64,000 bases of DNA, from contig NZ_JALPTB010000014.1 in NCBI RefSeq assembly GCF_023218075.1, forward strand, positions 45,509-109,508. The letters run 5' to 3'. Each line of letters opens with the position of its first letter. Positions within the stretch are counted from its first letter, which is position 1. The position numbers and the translations under genes were made by a program. This stretch comes from Rhodococcus sp. HM1 (GTDB taxonomy: Bacteria > Actinomycetota > Actinomycetes > Mycobacteriales > Mycobacteriaceae). The notes below the pieces were generated by a model, which was not told where the DNA came from, searched no databases, and saw only the letters and a program-made list of their open reading frames with translations. Below are positions 17,572-25,804 of the stretch, one piece after another.

Positions 17572-17650
17572 GCGCCGTGTCGTCCGGGCCCGCCGGGCGC
17601 GGTTCGATCGCGCTCGCCCTGTCTCTGGTCGTCGATCGGCACCCTCGGCG

Positions 17651-18277
17651 ATGGTGCCCGTGTGGATCTGCATCTACCGTGCCCTGTCCGGAGAACGCCC
17701 GCGCCCGCTCGAGCTGGCCGGAGTCGGGGTGGGGCTGGTCGGCCTGGCCGTATTGCTCCTGTCGGCCGGCAGCACGGGTTCGAACCTCCCGCTGGTCGGT
17801 ATGGGGGTCATCGTGCTGTCGAGTCTTTCGTGGTCGTTCGGGTCCTGGGTCCAGCCGAGGATCCCGCTCCCGCGGGACGTGTATGTCAGTGCGATGTACC
17901 AGCTCGTGGCGGCCGGGGTGGCGATGCTGCTGGCTTCGGTCGTCACCGGCGAGCGGTTCTCGGGTGACGTGGGTCTGCGGGCCTGGGGAGCGTTCGGCTA
18001 TCTCGTGGTCTTCGGGTCGATCGTCGGATTCACCGCGTATGCGTGGCTGCTGGTTCATGCACCGCTTCCGCTGGTGGCCACCCACACCTATGTGAATCCG
18101 GTGGTGGCTGTCGCTCTCGGGGCGGTCGTGCTGTCCGAGCCGGTCACTCCTGCGCTGGTCGTCGGAGGCGTGGTGGTCCTGTTGTCCGTCGTGCTGGTGG
18201 TGAGTGCGCAGGCTCGTCCTCGGGGTCTGCGCGCTGCCGACCGGTCGGGGGAGGCGACGACGATGGTCCGTGACTGA
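17651..18277 (+). pseudogene. 5'-truncated EamA/DMT-type transporter remnant
   Basis: About 208 codons encode only the second half of a drug/metabolite-transporter protein: five to six hydrophobic segments, the mid-loop YRALSGERPRPLEL and the late THTYVNPVVAVALGAVVLSEPVT signature of EamA carriers. Full proteins have ten helices in about 300 residues. The first repeat is absent, because the hydratase gene ends at 17571. A shifted-frame stretch from 17577 may be a further scrap. There is no ribosome site before the ATG at 17651. It is probably a non-functional remnant between the hydratase and the racemase. Confidence 0.6.
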
Positions 18278-18363
18278 TCGGGAGCGTGTCCGAGCGGTTC
18301 GGACAGTCTCGCGTGGACCAATCGAAGGTATTATCATCGGACCAAAGTGGGGAAGGTGCAGCA

Positions 18364-19617
18364 GTGGCGCAGGACGGCACGAAACGCTCGTTCACAGGCC
18401 CGTTGGCGGGTTTGAAGGTGGTCGAGATCGGCTCGATCGGCCCGGGTCCGTTCTGCGCCATGCTGCTGGCCGATCTCGGTGCCGATGTGGTGCGGGTCGA
18501 CCGTGCGACCGGAGCGGGGCTGGTCGGGCCGAACGCGGATTTCCGCACGGAACTGCTGCACCGGGGACGCCGGTCGCTTGCCGTCGATCTCAAGCACCCG
18601 GATGGGGTGGAGGCGGTGCTGTCGCTCGTGACGGATGCCGACGTGCTGATCGAAGGTTTCCGCCCCGGCGTCACCGAGCGGCTCGGGATCGGACCGGACG
18701 AGTGCGCCGAGCGCAATCCGCGGCTGATCTACGGTCGCATGACGGGCTTCGGGCAGGACGGCCCGCTGGCGCAGCACGTGGGTCACGACATCAATTACGT
18801 GGCACTCAGCGGCGCCCTGTCGCTGATCGGACGCCGCGGCCAGCCACCGACCCCGCCGCTCAGCCTGATCGGTGACTTCGGCGGCGGCGGAATGCTTCTC
18901 GCCTTGGGCGTGTTGTCCGCGCTCTTCGAGAGACAGCGCTCTGGCAGCGGGCAGGTGATCGATGCGTCGATGGTGGAGGGCGCCGCCCTGCTCGCGACGC
19001 CGTTCTTCGGCTTTTCGCAGAGCGGGTCGTGGAACGGTGAACGCGGGACAAACCTCGTCGACAGCGGCGCACCGTTCTACGACGCCTACGAGACCGCCGA
19101 CGGCAAATGGCTCGCGGTCGGCGCGCTCGAACCGCACTTCTACGCCGACCTCGTAGCCCTGCTGGGCCTGCCCAGCGACCTGCCGGATCAGAACGACCGC
19201 GCGCAATGGCCGCAGATGAAGAAGATGTTCGCCGACGCCGTGCGGGGCCGCACCCTCGCGGAGTGGCTGGAGGCGGCCGAAGGACGCACACCGTGCATCG
19301 CGCCTGTGCTCGACATCGGCGAGGCGTCGTCGCATCCCCACCACGTCGCACGCGGAACCTTCGTCGAGGTCGACGGACTCGTGCAGCCAGCCCCTGCACC
19401 CCGGTTCAGCCGCTCGGTGGCGGCGGTGGACCGCCGTCCGCCGACGCCGGGGGAGCACACCCTCGAGATCCTGAGCGACTGGGGAATCGACCCCGGCCGC
19501 ACCGACCGTTGGCTGCGTTCCGGTGCGGTACGACAAGCCCCCGCCGAGGACAACCCGATCACACTTACTCACGGCGACCACCTGGACCGCCGGACCGAAG
19601 AAGGAGCGAACACGTGA
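18364..19617 (+). CDS. Alpha-methylacyl-CoA racemase-like CoA-transferase family III protein
   Basis: A 417-residue CaiB/BaiF-family protein of the racemase (Mcr/AMACR) branch. Diagnostic stretches are GFRPGVTERLGIGP, YGRMTGFGQDGP, VGHDINYVALSGAL with the active His, and GDFGGGGMLLALGV with the active Asp. The GTG at 18364 has GGGGAAGG seven bases upstream; the earlier in-frame ATG does not. AMACR inverts the alpha-methyl centre of 2-methylacyl-CoA esters so that S-specific dehydrogenases can act. The stop overlaps the next crotonase start (GTGA). A second homologue at 23358 supports a methyl-branched substrate. Confidence 0.85.
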   Translation: MAQDGTKRSFTGPLAGLKVVEIGSIGPGPFCAMLLADLGADVVRVDRATGAGLVGPNADFRTELLHRGRRSLAVDLKHPDGVEAVLSLVTDADVLIEGFRPGVTERLGIGPDECAERNPRLIYGRMTGFGQDGPLAQHVGHDINYVALSGALSLIGRRGQPPTPPLSLIGDFGGGGMLLALGVLSALFERQRSGSGQVIDASMVEGAALLATPFFGFSQSGSWNGERGTNLVDSGAPFYDAYETADGKWLAVGALEPHFYADLVALLGLPSDLPDQNDRAQWPQMKKMFADAVRGRTLAEWLEAAEGRTPCIAPVLDIGEASSHPHHVARGTFVEVDGLVQPAPAPRFSRSVAAVDRRPPTPGEHTLEILSDWGIDPGRTDRWLRSGAVRQAPAEDNPITLTHGDHLDRRTEEGANT

Positions 19618-20423
19618 CCGAACCGACGACATGGGAAACGTTCACGCTCGAACGACCCGAACCCGGGATCGCCGTTGTGACGTTGAACCGTCCCGAACGA
19701 ATGAACTCGATGACGAACACGATGTTCGTCGAACTCGAAAAGGTTGCGCTGCAACTCGATCGCGAATATGGCCTGCGTGTGGTCATTCTTACCGGGGCCG
19801 GTAAGGCGTTCTGTGGCGGGTTCGATCTCGACGACGCCGAAGGGCTGTCGTCGTTGACGCCGATGGGGATGCTCGATCAGCAGGAAATGGCGGCGCGAGC
19901 GCTCTCGGCGATTCGCGGCATCCGTGTGCCGGTGATCGCGGCGGTCAACGGTGCGGCGGCCGGGGGAGGACTGTCGCTGTCCCTGGCTGCCGACATCCGG
20001 ATCGGTTCGCCGGCCGCGCGATTCAACGCGGCGTTCGTGCGAATCGGTCTTTCTGCCGGGGACCTGGGTGCTTCCTGGCACCTGACTCGGTTGATCGGTC
20101 CGGCGCGGGCCGCGGAGTTCGCGTACACGGGCCGCTTCATCGAAGCTGTGGAGGCGGAGTCGCTCGGGCTGCTGAATGCGGTGGTGCCCGCCGAGTCGCT
20201 GCTCGACGAGGCGCTGTCGATGGCACGCTTGATCTGTGCGAATTCGCCTGCCGGCGTGCAGCTGTCGAAGCGCGCACTGCACGCGAACATGGAGGTGTCG
20301 TCCTACGCCGCGGCGCTCGAACTGGAGAACCGGGGTCAGGCGCTGCTCACCCGTGGTGAGGACATGCCCGAAGCGCTGGCCGCGTTCAAGGACAAGCGCA
20401 GCCCGAAGTTCACGGGTCGGTGA
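19614..20423 (+). CDS. Crotonase-family enoyl-CoA hydratase/isomerase, tandem copy 1
   Basis: A 269-residue protein whose GTG start overlaps the racemase stop by four bases, with AAGGAG upstream. FCGGFDLDDAEG forms the first oxyanion segment. The two usual catalytic Glu positions are replaced: AAAGGGLSLSLAADI has Ser, and FNAAFVRIGLSAGDLG has no Glu, though it keeps an Asp. Proteins with this pattern are isomerases, hydrolases or of unknown reaction. It is clearly duplicated with the next gene; both end in SYAAALELENRGQALL. Confidence 0.82.
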   Translation: MTEPTTWETFTLERPEPGIAVVTLNRPERMNSMTNTMFVELEKVALQLDREYGLRVVILTGAGKAFCGGFDLDDAEGLSSLTPMGMLDQQEMAARALSAIRGIRVPVIAAVNGAAAGGGLSLSLAADIRIGSPAARFNAAFVRIGLSAGDLGASWHLTRLIGPARAAEFAYTGRFIEAVEAESLGLLNAVVPAESLLDEALSMARLICANSPAGVQLSKRALHANMEVSSYAAALELENRGQALLTRGEDMPEALAAFKDKRSPKFTGR

Positions 20424-20437
20424 TCGAGGTGACGCAG

Positions 20438-21280
20438 ATGGAGACGCGGGAGAATACGTCAGTGCTGAGCAACTACGAGCCGCCCCGGCTCGAGACTCTC
20501 ACCCTCGAGGTCCTCGAGGGCAAGATCGCCGTTCTCACGATCAACCGGCCCGACCGGATGAACTCGATGGTCGTGAAGATGTTCGAAGAGTTCAACACCG
20601 CTGCATACGCATTGCGCGACACCGACGCGCGGGCGCTGATCCTGCGCGGTGCGGGGGATCGGGCTTTCTGCGCCGGGTTCGACCTGGACGAGATCGGTGT
20701 GATCACCGAAATGGGGGTGCGGGAATTCCTGAAGTTCCAGGAGACCGCGACCGGGGGCCTGGCCGCGCTGCGGCATCTGCCGTTCCCGGTGATCGCCGCG
20801 ATCCACGGTGCTGCCTCCGGCGGCGGTATGTCGCTCGCCCTGGCTGCCGACATCCGGCTGGTCGCCCCGACTGCGAAGTTCAACGCGGCCTTCGTGAAGG
20901 TCGGGTTGTCCGTTGGGGAACTCGGCACCTCCTGGCAACTGACCCGTCTCGTCGGGCCGGGCCGGGCAGCGGAGATCGCGTACACGGCACGCTTCGTCGG
21001 CGCGGAGGAGGCGGTCCGGATCGGGCTTGCCAACCGGGTGGTGCCGAGCGAGAACCTCTTCGAGGAGGCCATTGCATTGGCCGAGACGATCGCGACGAAT
21101 TCCCCCGGCGGGATTCGGATATCGAAGCGCGCGCTGCAGCGGAACCAGGAAGTGACCTCGTACGCGGCGGCGCTCGAGTTGGAGAACCGGGGGCAGGCGC
21201 TGCTCACCCGTGGTGAGGACATGCCCGAAGCGTTGGCCGCATTCAAGGAGAAGCGAGCTCCGCGCTTCACCGGGGCATAG
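20438..21280 (+). CDS. Crotonase-family enoyl-CoA hydratase/isomerase, tandem copy 2
   Basis: A 280-residue paralogue of the preceding gene. The ATG at 20438 has GAGGTG six bases upstream. A GTG at 20420 would overlap the previous stop as GTGA and add six residues, so the start is not certain. FCAGFDLDEIG, ASGGGMSLALAADI and FNAAFVKVGLSVGELG repeat the pattern of copy 1, here with a Glu in GELG where copy 1 has Asp. The C-terminal 40 residues are nearly identical to copy 1, also at DNA level, which indicates a fairly recent duplication or gene conversion. Confidence 0.82.
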   Translation: METRENTSVLSNYEPPRLETLTLEVLEGKIAVLTINRPDRMNSMVVKMFEEFNTAAYALRDTDARALILRGAGDRAFCAGFDLDEIGVITEMGVREFLKFQETATGGLAALRHLPFPVIAAIHGAASGGGMSLALAADIRLVAPTAKFNAAFVKVGLSVGELGTSWQLTRLVGPGRAAEIAYTARFVGAEEAVRIGLANRVVPSENLFEEAIALAETIATNSPGGIRISKRALQRNQEVTSYAAALELENRGQALLTRGEDMPEALAAFKEKRAPRFTGA

Positions 21281-21362
21281 ACGTCGGCGAACGACCGACT
21301 GCATTCAGTGCCCGGGACCGGTCGGCATGCGCCGGGTGGCACGATCTGATGGAGGCGAGCAT

Positions 21363-22397
21363 ATGACCTGGGAATGGACTCCCGAAACCCTCGGCGCGTT
21401 GGAACGATTCCTGCGTGAGCGCGGTATCGCGGACGGGCCGCTGACAGCGGACCGTATCGGTGACGGGCATTCCAATCTGACGTACTTGGTATCCGATGGG
21501 GTACGCCGGGTGATCGTTCGCCGGCCGCCGCCGCCCCCCGTCCCGCCGGGGGCCCACGACATGCTGCGCGAGGCACGGCTCGTCGGTGCACTCGCCGACA
21601 GCGGCGTACCGGTGGCGGCCGTGCTGGCTGTCGGTCAGACCGGCGACGTGCTCGACGTCCCGTTCTACGTGATGGACTACGTGGCCGGTCCGGTGGTCAC
21701 CACAGAGACCCCGGCAGCACTGAGCGCACCGGCCGATCGTCGCCGGATCGGTGAGGCGCTGATCGACACCCTCGCCGCTCTGCACGCGGTCGACTGGCAG
21801 GCTGCCGGTCTCGGTGACCTCGGCCGGCCCGACGGATTCAACGAGCGTCACCTGCGTCGCATGGGCCGACTGGTGGCGGCCGAGGACGGGACGCCGCCGC
21901 CGGAGTTCGCGGAGATCGACGCGTGGCTCGCCGCCCACGTTCCGGCCGAGTCCGGTGCGGCGATCATCCACAACGACTACCGCATCGGCAACGTCATCCT
22001 CGCTGCCGCGCCGCCGGGACGTATTGCGGCGGTGCTGGATTGGGAGCTCGCGACGATCGGTGACCCACTGTTCGATCTCGGGTACTTCCTCGCGTCGTAT
22101 CCCGTCGAAGGACAGGACCGCACGCCGACCGAGGACCTCGGTGTCGCCGTCCTCGAAGAGGGCTACCCGACCCGCGACGAACTCGCCCAGCGGTATGCGG
22201 CTGCCACCGGCGCCGATCTGTCGAACCTCGACTGGTATACCGCCTTGGCTCTGTGGAAGCTGGCGGTGCTGTACGAGTACGGGCGGCGCCGGGCCGTCGC
22301 CGGCGTGGGGGATCAGTACTACCGCGACGGCGCCCTGGTGCGGGCCTTCCTCGACGCCGCTCACCGGGCGGCGGGCCTGACCGCGGCCGGCGTCTGA
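21363..22397 (+). CDS. APH-fold phosphotransferase (ACAD10/11 N-terminal-like kinase)
   Basis: A 344-residue protein kinase-like small-molecule phosphotransferase. Motifs are GDGHSNLTYLV (nucleotide loop), VIVRRPP (Lys/Arg region), IIHNDYRIGNVIL (catalytic loop, Asp and Asn) and LDWELATIGDPLFDLGYFL (metal Asp). It has GGAGG upstream of the ATG. Family members encoded with FadE genes resemble the kinase half of ACAD10/ACAD11 and LvaA, which phosphorylate 4-hydroxyacyl-CoA so that the phosphate can be eliminated. An aminoglycoside substrate is unlikely in this setting. It converges with the PaaX-like gene. Confidence 0.82.
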   Translation: MTWEWTPETLGALERFLRERGIADGPLTADRIGDGHSNLTYLVSDGVRRVIVRRPPPPPVPPGAHDMLREARLVGALADSGVPVAAVLAVGQTGDVLDVPFYVMDYVAGPVVTTETPAALSAPADRRRIGEALIDTLAALHAVDWQAAGLGDLGRPDGFNERHLRRMGRLVAAEDGTPPPEFAEIDAWLAAHVPAESGAAIIHNDYRIGNVILAAAPPGRIAAVLDWELATIGDPLFDLGYFLASYPVEGQDRTPTEDLGVAVLEEGYPTRDELAQRYAAATGADLSNLDWYTALALWKLAVLYEYGRRRAVAGVGDQYYRDGALVRAFLDAAHRAAGLTAAGV

Positions 22398-22429
22398 TCG
22401 GGTCGGGACGGGCACCGGCCCGGTGGTCG

Positions 22430-23275
22430 CTACTCGATGCCCGCGATTTCGCGCCAACGAGCGTGTGCTGCCGGGGTCCACTCGGTACGCAGATCGCGTA
22501 GTCGCTTCGCCGCTTGCAATCCGGCCCAGTCCGGCAGCAGCACCTCGGGCAGCCGGGGATCGAGGTAGGGCATCCGGCGCAGGGAATCGGCCAGCTGCAG
22601 GTGGGTGATCAGCAACTCGTCGGCGGAGCTGAATTCGCGCACGTCGAAGCGGGTGAGCAACTCGTCGTAGACCTTCTCGGCCTCGCCGAGATCCCAGGAC
22701 CGCCGGACGAGTTCGGCTTCGGTGATACCCGGCTGGCCGATGGGGCCGACGAACGTGACCGTGTTGTCGGTCAATCCGAGAGACTCGATCGTCCTGGCGG
22801 CCTCGGCGGCACGATCGATGTGGGGGGTCACCCAGACGCCGGGGGTCGGGTTTCCGAAGCCGGCCCACCGCAATGCCGCATACAGTTTCTTCCGGCTCGA
22901 GCGGTGTGATTCGGGAACCGGGACGTTGATGACCAGCCAGCGTCCGTCCCATTGGGTGACGTCGACTTCGGGGGGGAACACGCGCATGTCGCCTTCGGCG
23001 AACAGGCGGTGCGCTTTCTCGGTCAGGTGCCACAAGGTTTCCCGACCGACCCGCTGCGCGGCAATCAACCCGGACGAGCCTGTGCGGGCCAGCGCCTGCC
23101 GTGCCGCGGGCTCACCGAATCCGAGACCCCTCAGGACGTAGAGCAGCGCCGCGGTACGGACCGGCCGACCGCACGGTTCGACCAACTCGCCGAGCACCGT
23201 CACAAGCACGGATCGGGCGCTGCGGGCGGGGGGTGAGTCCTTGTCGGATACGGACCCGATGTCGGGATCAGTCAT
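22430..23275 (-). CDS. PaaX-family transcriptional regulator
   Basis: A 281-residue PaaX-type repressor. The N-terminal winged HTH has RSVLVTVLGELVEPCG and AARQALARTGSSGLIAAQRVGRETLWHLT. The central PaaX domain has QWDGRWLVINVPVPESHRS and RKKLYAALRWAGFG. PaaX represses phenylacetate genes and is relieved by the CoA ester; homologues control other aryl-CoA pathways. It lies 82 bases downstream of the racemase gene at 24467-23358 and so may be cotranscribed. It is the closest regulator to the Fe-S reductase/dehydratase operon and a good candidate for its control. The start ATG has a weak ribosome site. Confidence 0.85.
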   Translation of the reverse strand: MTDPDIGSVSDKDSPPARSARSVLVTVLGELVEPCGRPVRTAALLYVLRGLGFGEPAARQALARTGSSGLIAAQRVGRETLWHLTEKAHRLFAEGDMRVFPPEVDVTQWDGRWLVINVPVPESHRSSRKKLYAALRWAGFGNPTPGVWVTPHIDRAAEAARTIESLGLTDNTVTFVGPIGQPGITEAELVRRSWDLGEAEKVYDELLTRFDVREFSSADELLITHLQLADSLRRMPYLDPRLPEVLLPDWAGLQAAKRLRDLRTEWTPAAHARWREIAGIE

Positions 23276-23357
23276 AGGTACATCGTCGCGCAGGCGGTCG
23301 GAGCCACGCCACACGCCCCGCACTGCCGACGGTGCAGGGCCAGCGGGCTGCCGCGCA

Positions 23358-24467
23358 TCAGTGCGCGCCCTCGACGACGCCCCAGTCGCGTAGTACCGCG
23401 GCGGTGTCGGCGCCGGGTGCGCGGGGTGCCGCGTACGTTGCCGGCGCCGCGTTCGAGAAGCGCGGCGATGCCGCGGGCTGACGTTGTCCGAACGATTCGA
23501 CGATTGTTCCGCGCGCGGCGATGTGCGGGTGCGTGGCGACCTCCTCCAGGGCGAGCACCGGCGTGAGGCATGCGTCGAGGGGGGCGAAATGGTCCACCCA
23601 TCGGTCGCGATCGTGTGCCCGGAAGATCTCGGCGAACCGGGCGCGCAGCATGGGCCAGGCGCTGCGATCGTATTGGTCCGGAAGGTCGGCCTGATCGAGT
23701 CCGAGGCCTGTGAGTAGTTGTGCGTAGAAGGCCGGTTCGACCGCGCCGACTGCGACGTACCGCCCGTCGGCGCATTCGTAGGTGTCGTAGAACGGGGCGC
23801 CGCTGTCGACGACGTTGGTGCCTCGGTCGGCGGACCACAGTCCGTTCTCGGTCAGCGTCCAGTACATCGTCATCAGTGTGCTGACGCCGTCGACCATCGC
23901 GACATCGACGACGTCACCCTGCCTGGACCGCTCCCGGGCATAGAGGGCGCCGAGGATGCCGGTGATCGCCAGCATCGATCCGCCTCCCAGGTCGGCGACC
24001 AGGTTGAGTGGTGCCAGTGGGCGTTCGCCTTTGCGTCCGATCGCGTTCAACGCCCCGGTGAGGGCGAGGTAGTTGATGTCGTGCCCGGCGTAGGCGGCCA
24101 GTGGGCCGTCCTGTCCCCATCCGGTGATCCGGGCGTAGACGAGTCGGGGATTGCGTGCTCGGCACACTTCGGGGCCGACGCCGAGGCGCTCCGCCGCGCC
24201 GGGGCGATAGCCCTCGATGAGCACATCGGCATTGTCGACGAGCCTGAGCACGCGCTGCAGATCGTCGGGATCTTTCAGATCGGCGTGCACCGATCGGCGG
24301 TTGCGCAAGCCGGCGTCCTGTTCCACGGGTACGAGTTGGTTGACCCCGCCGGGGCGTTCGATCCGAACGACGTCTGCCCCGAGATCGGCCAGCATCATTG
24401 CGGTATGGGGCGACGGGCCGATCCCGGCCAGTTCGACCACCCGCAGTCCGTCGAGTACACGCGTCAT
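23358..24467 (-). CDS. Alpha-methylacyl-CoA racemase-like CoA-transferase family III protein
   Basis: A 369-residue homologue of mycobacterial Mcr. It has [58 protein letters not shown] and [15 protein letters not shown], covering the His and Asp catalytic residues, plus [16 protein letters not shown]. It is divergent from the Fe-S operon at 24602 and upstream of paaX on the same strand. Likely role: epimerisation of an alpha-methyl or ring-alpha-carbon acyl-CoA. A true CoA-transferase role is less likely because the racemase-specific glycine-rich loops are kept. Confidence 0.87.
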   Translation of the reverse strand: MTRVLDGLRVVELAGIGPSPHTAMMLADLGADVVRIERPGGVNQLVPVEQDAGLRNRRSVHADLKDPDDLQRVLRLVDNADVLIEGYRPGAAERLGVGPEVCRARNPRLVYARITGWGQDGPLAAYAGHDINYLALTGALNAIGRKGERPLAPLNLVADLGGGSMLAITGILGALYARERSRQGDVVDVAMVDGVSTLMTMYWTLTENGLWSADRGTNVVDSGAPFYDTYECADGRYVAVGAVEPAFYAQLLTGLGLDQADLPDQYDRSAWPMLRARFAEIFRAHDRDRWVDHFAPLDACLTPVLALEEVATHPHIAARGTIVESFGQRQPAASPRFSNAAPATYAAPRAPGADTAAVLRDWGVVEGAH

Positions 24468-24489
24468 CTTCTACCTCCGAACGACCCAA

Positions 24490-24525
24490 TGTTTGACAAC
24501 TCTGGATACTAACTATCAAATTAAG
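24490..24525. promoter_or_regulatory. AT-rich divergent promoter with TTTGACA/TATCAAA inverted repeat
   Basis: TGTTTGACA (24490-24498) contains a perfect -35-like TTGACA. The arm TATCAAA about 16 bases later gives an imperfect inverted repeat. The region is markedly AT-rich against its surroundings. It can serve both the racemase/paaX genes and the Fe-S operon. TGTTTGACA recurs at 29017-29025. Confidence 0.45.
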
Positions 24526-24601
24526 TATTATCTAGCTCGATGCCGCAGCAGTACACCGACTTGTCGCTTCCGGCATCCATCGACGAATCCGAGGGCGAAA
24601 C

Positions 24602-25774
24602 GTGAACAGACTCAGTCCAGAACCGATGGCGACTCTGCGTGCCGCGGCCGACGATCCCGTCGACTACGCGCAGACATGGAAGGCGACCCACGAAGGCGGC
24701 GTGATCGGCTCCTTCCCGATGAACTTTCCATCCGAACTCGTGCACGCCGCCGGCGCCCTTCCGGTGCTCATCCAGGAAAGCCGCACCCCGATCACCGAGG
24801 GACGCAACCTGCTCGCCGAGTTCTACTGCGGATACACCCGCAGTGTCGCCGATCAGGCGGCGCTCGGTCGGCTCGACGTCTTCGACGCCATCGTGGCGGC
24901 GGACCACTGCGTGCAGCTGCTCGGCGCGGTCGACGTGATCCGATGGCTGCGACCCGAGAAGCCGGTGCACTTCGCCCAGCTCACCAGCGCCATGGACGAT
25001 GCCTGGACCAGGCCGCGAGTGGCGGGACGGATCGGCGAACTCGCGGCCGGGATCGAAGCTACCCTTGGAGTTTCGATCACGGCCGACGCCTTGAGCGCCA
25101 GCATTCGGGCGTTCAACGCCAACCGGCGGCTGCTGCGCGAGTTCTACGCGCTGCGTCGCTCCGGTCGCCTCCGCATCACCGCGAGCGAAATGCAGGTGCT
25201 GGTGAAGTCGAGCATGGTGATGGACATCGCCGAACACACCGCCGTCCTCGAGCGCCTTCTCGACGGGATCGACCCGGCCGACGACGGGCAGCCCGACGCG
25301 GTCAGGCTCTACCTGTCCGGCCACTTCTGCCACGCCCCGCGGCCCGAACTGCTGGACGTGATCGAGGAGACCGGGGTGATCGTGGTCGACGACGACCTGT
25401 ACACCGGATATCGCTACATCTCCACCGATGTGCCCGAGAACGGCGATCCGTTCGAGGCGCTGTCGAGTTGGTACCTGGAGCGAAACCTCAACGCCCCGTG
25501 CCCGACCCGAGTGACCACTCAGGTCGACTGGGACCGATATCTGATCGACGAACTCGCCCGCAGCAATGCGAACGGTGTGATCGTGATGATGGCGAAGTTC
25601 TGCGAACCGCACATGCTCTACTACCCGGAACTTCGGAAAGCTCTGGAGGCCAATAGAATCCCCGTGCTCCTCATCGAGACCGAGCATGAGGGCAATCCTG
25701 TGGAAACGCTCCGGACCAGGGTCGAGACCTTTGTCGAGCGAATCCGTCGGCAGCACGTGCCGGCGCTGTCCTGA
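24602..25774 (+). CDS. 2-hydroxyacyl-CoA dehydratase/benzoyl-CoA reductase BcrC/HgdB-like subunit
   Basis: A 390-residue subunit of the HgdB/BcrC/BadD family. It starts at a GTG with GAGGGCGA upstream. The family core is clear: GVIGSFPMNFPSELVHAAGALPV-type N-terminus, FYCGYTRS (Cys76), ADHCVQLLG (Cys103) and the C-terminal KFCEPHMLYYPELRK (Cys334) followed by IPVLLIETEHE. Three Cys of this kind hold a [4Fe-4S] cluster in known homologues. The length is near BcrC/BzdN (about 380) and also near dehydratase beta subunits. It would form a heterodimer with the next gene product, receiving electrons from the ATPase at 27177. Ring reduction versus alpha-hydroxy elimination cannot be decided here. 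Confidence 0.87.
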   Translation: MNRLSPEPMATLRAAADDPVDYAQTWKATHEGGVIGSFPMNFPSELVHAAGALPVLIQESRTPITEGRNLLAEFYCGYTRSVADQAALGRLDVFDAIVAADHCVQLLGAVDVIRWLRPEKPVHFAQLTSAMDDAWTRPRVAGRIGELAAGIEATLGVSITADALSASIRAFNANRRLLREFYALRRSGRLRITASEMQVLVKSSMVMDIAEHTAVLERLLDGIDPADDGQPDAVRLYLSGHFCHAPRPELLDVIEETGVIVVDDDLYTGYRYISTDVPENGDPFEALSSWYLERNLNAPCPTRVTTQVDWDRYLIDELARSNANGVIVMMAKFCEPHMLYYPELRKALEANRIPVLLIETEHEGNPVETLRTRVETFVERIRRQHVPALS

Positions 25775-25804
25775 AGCCCGCTCGACTACCTGAGGGAGAT
25801 CACG

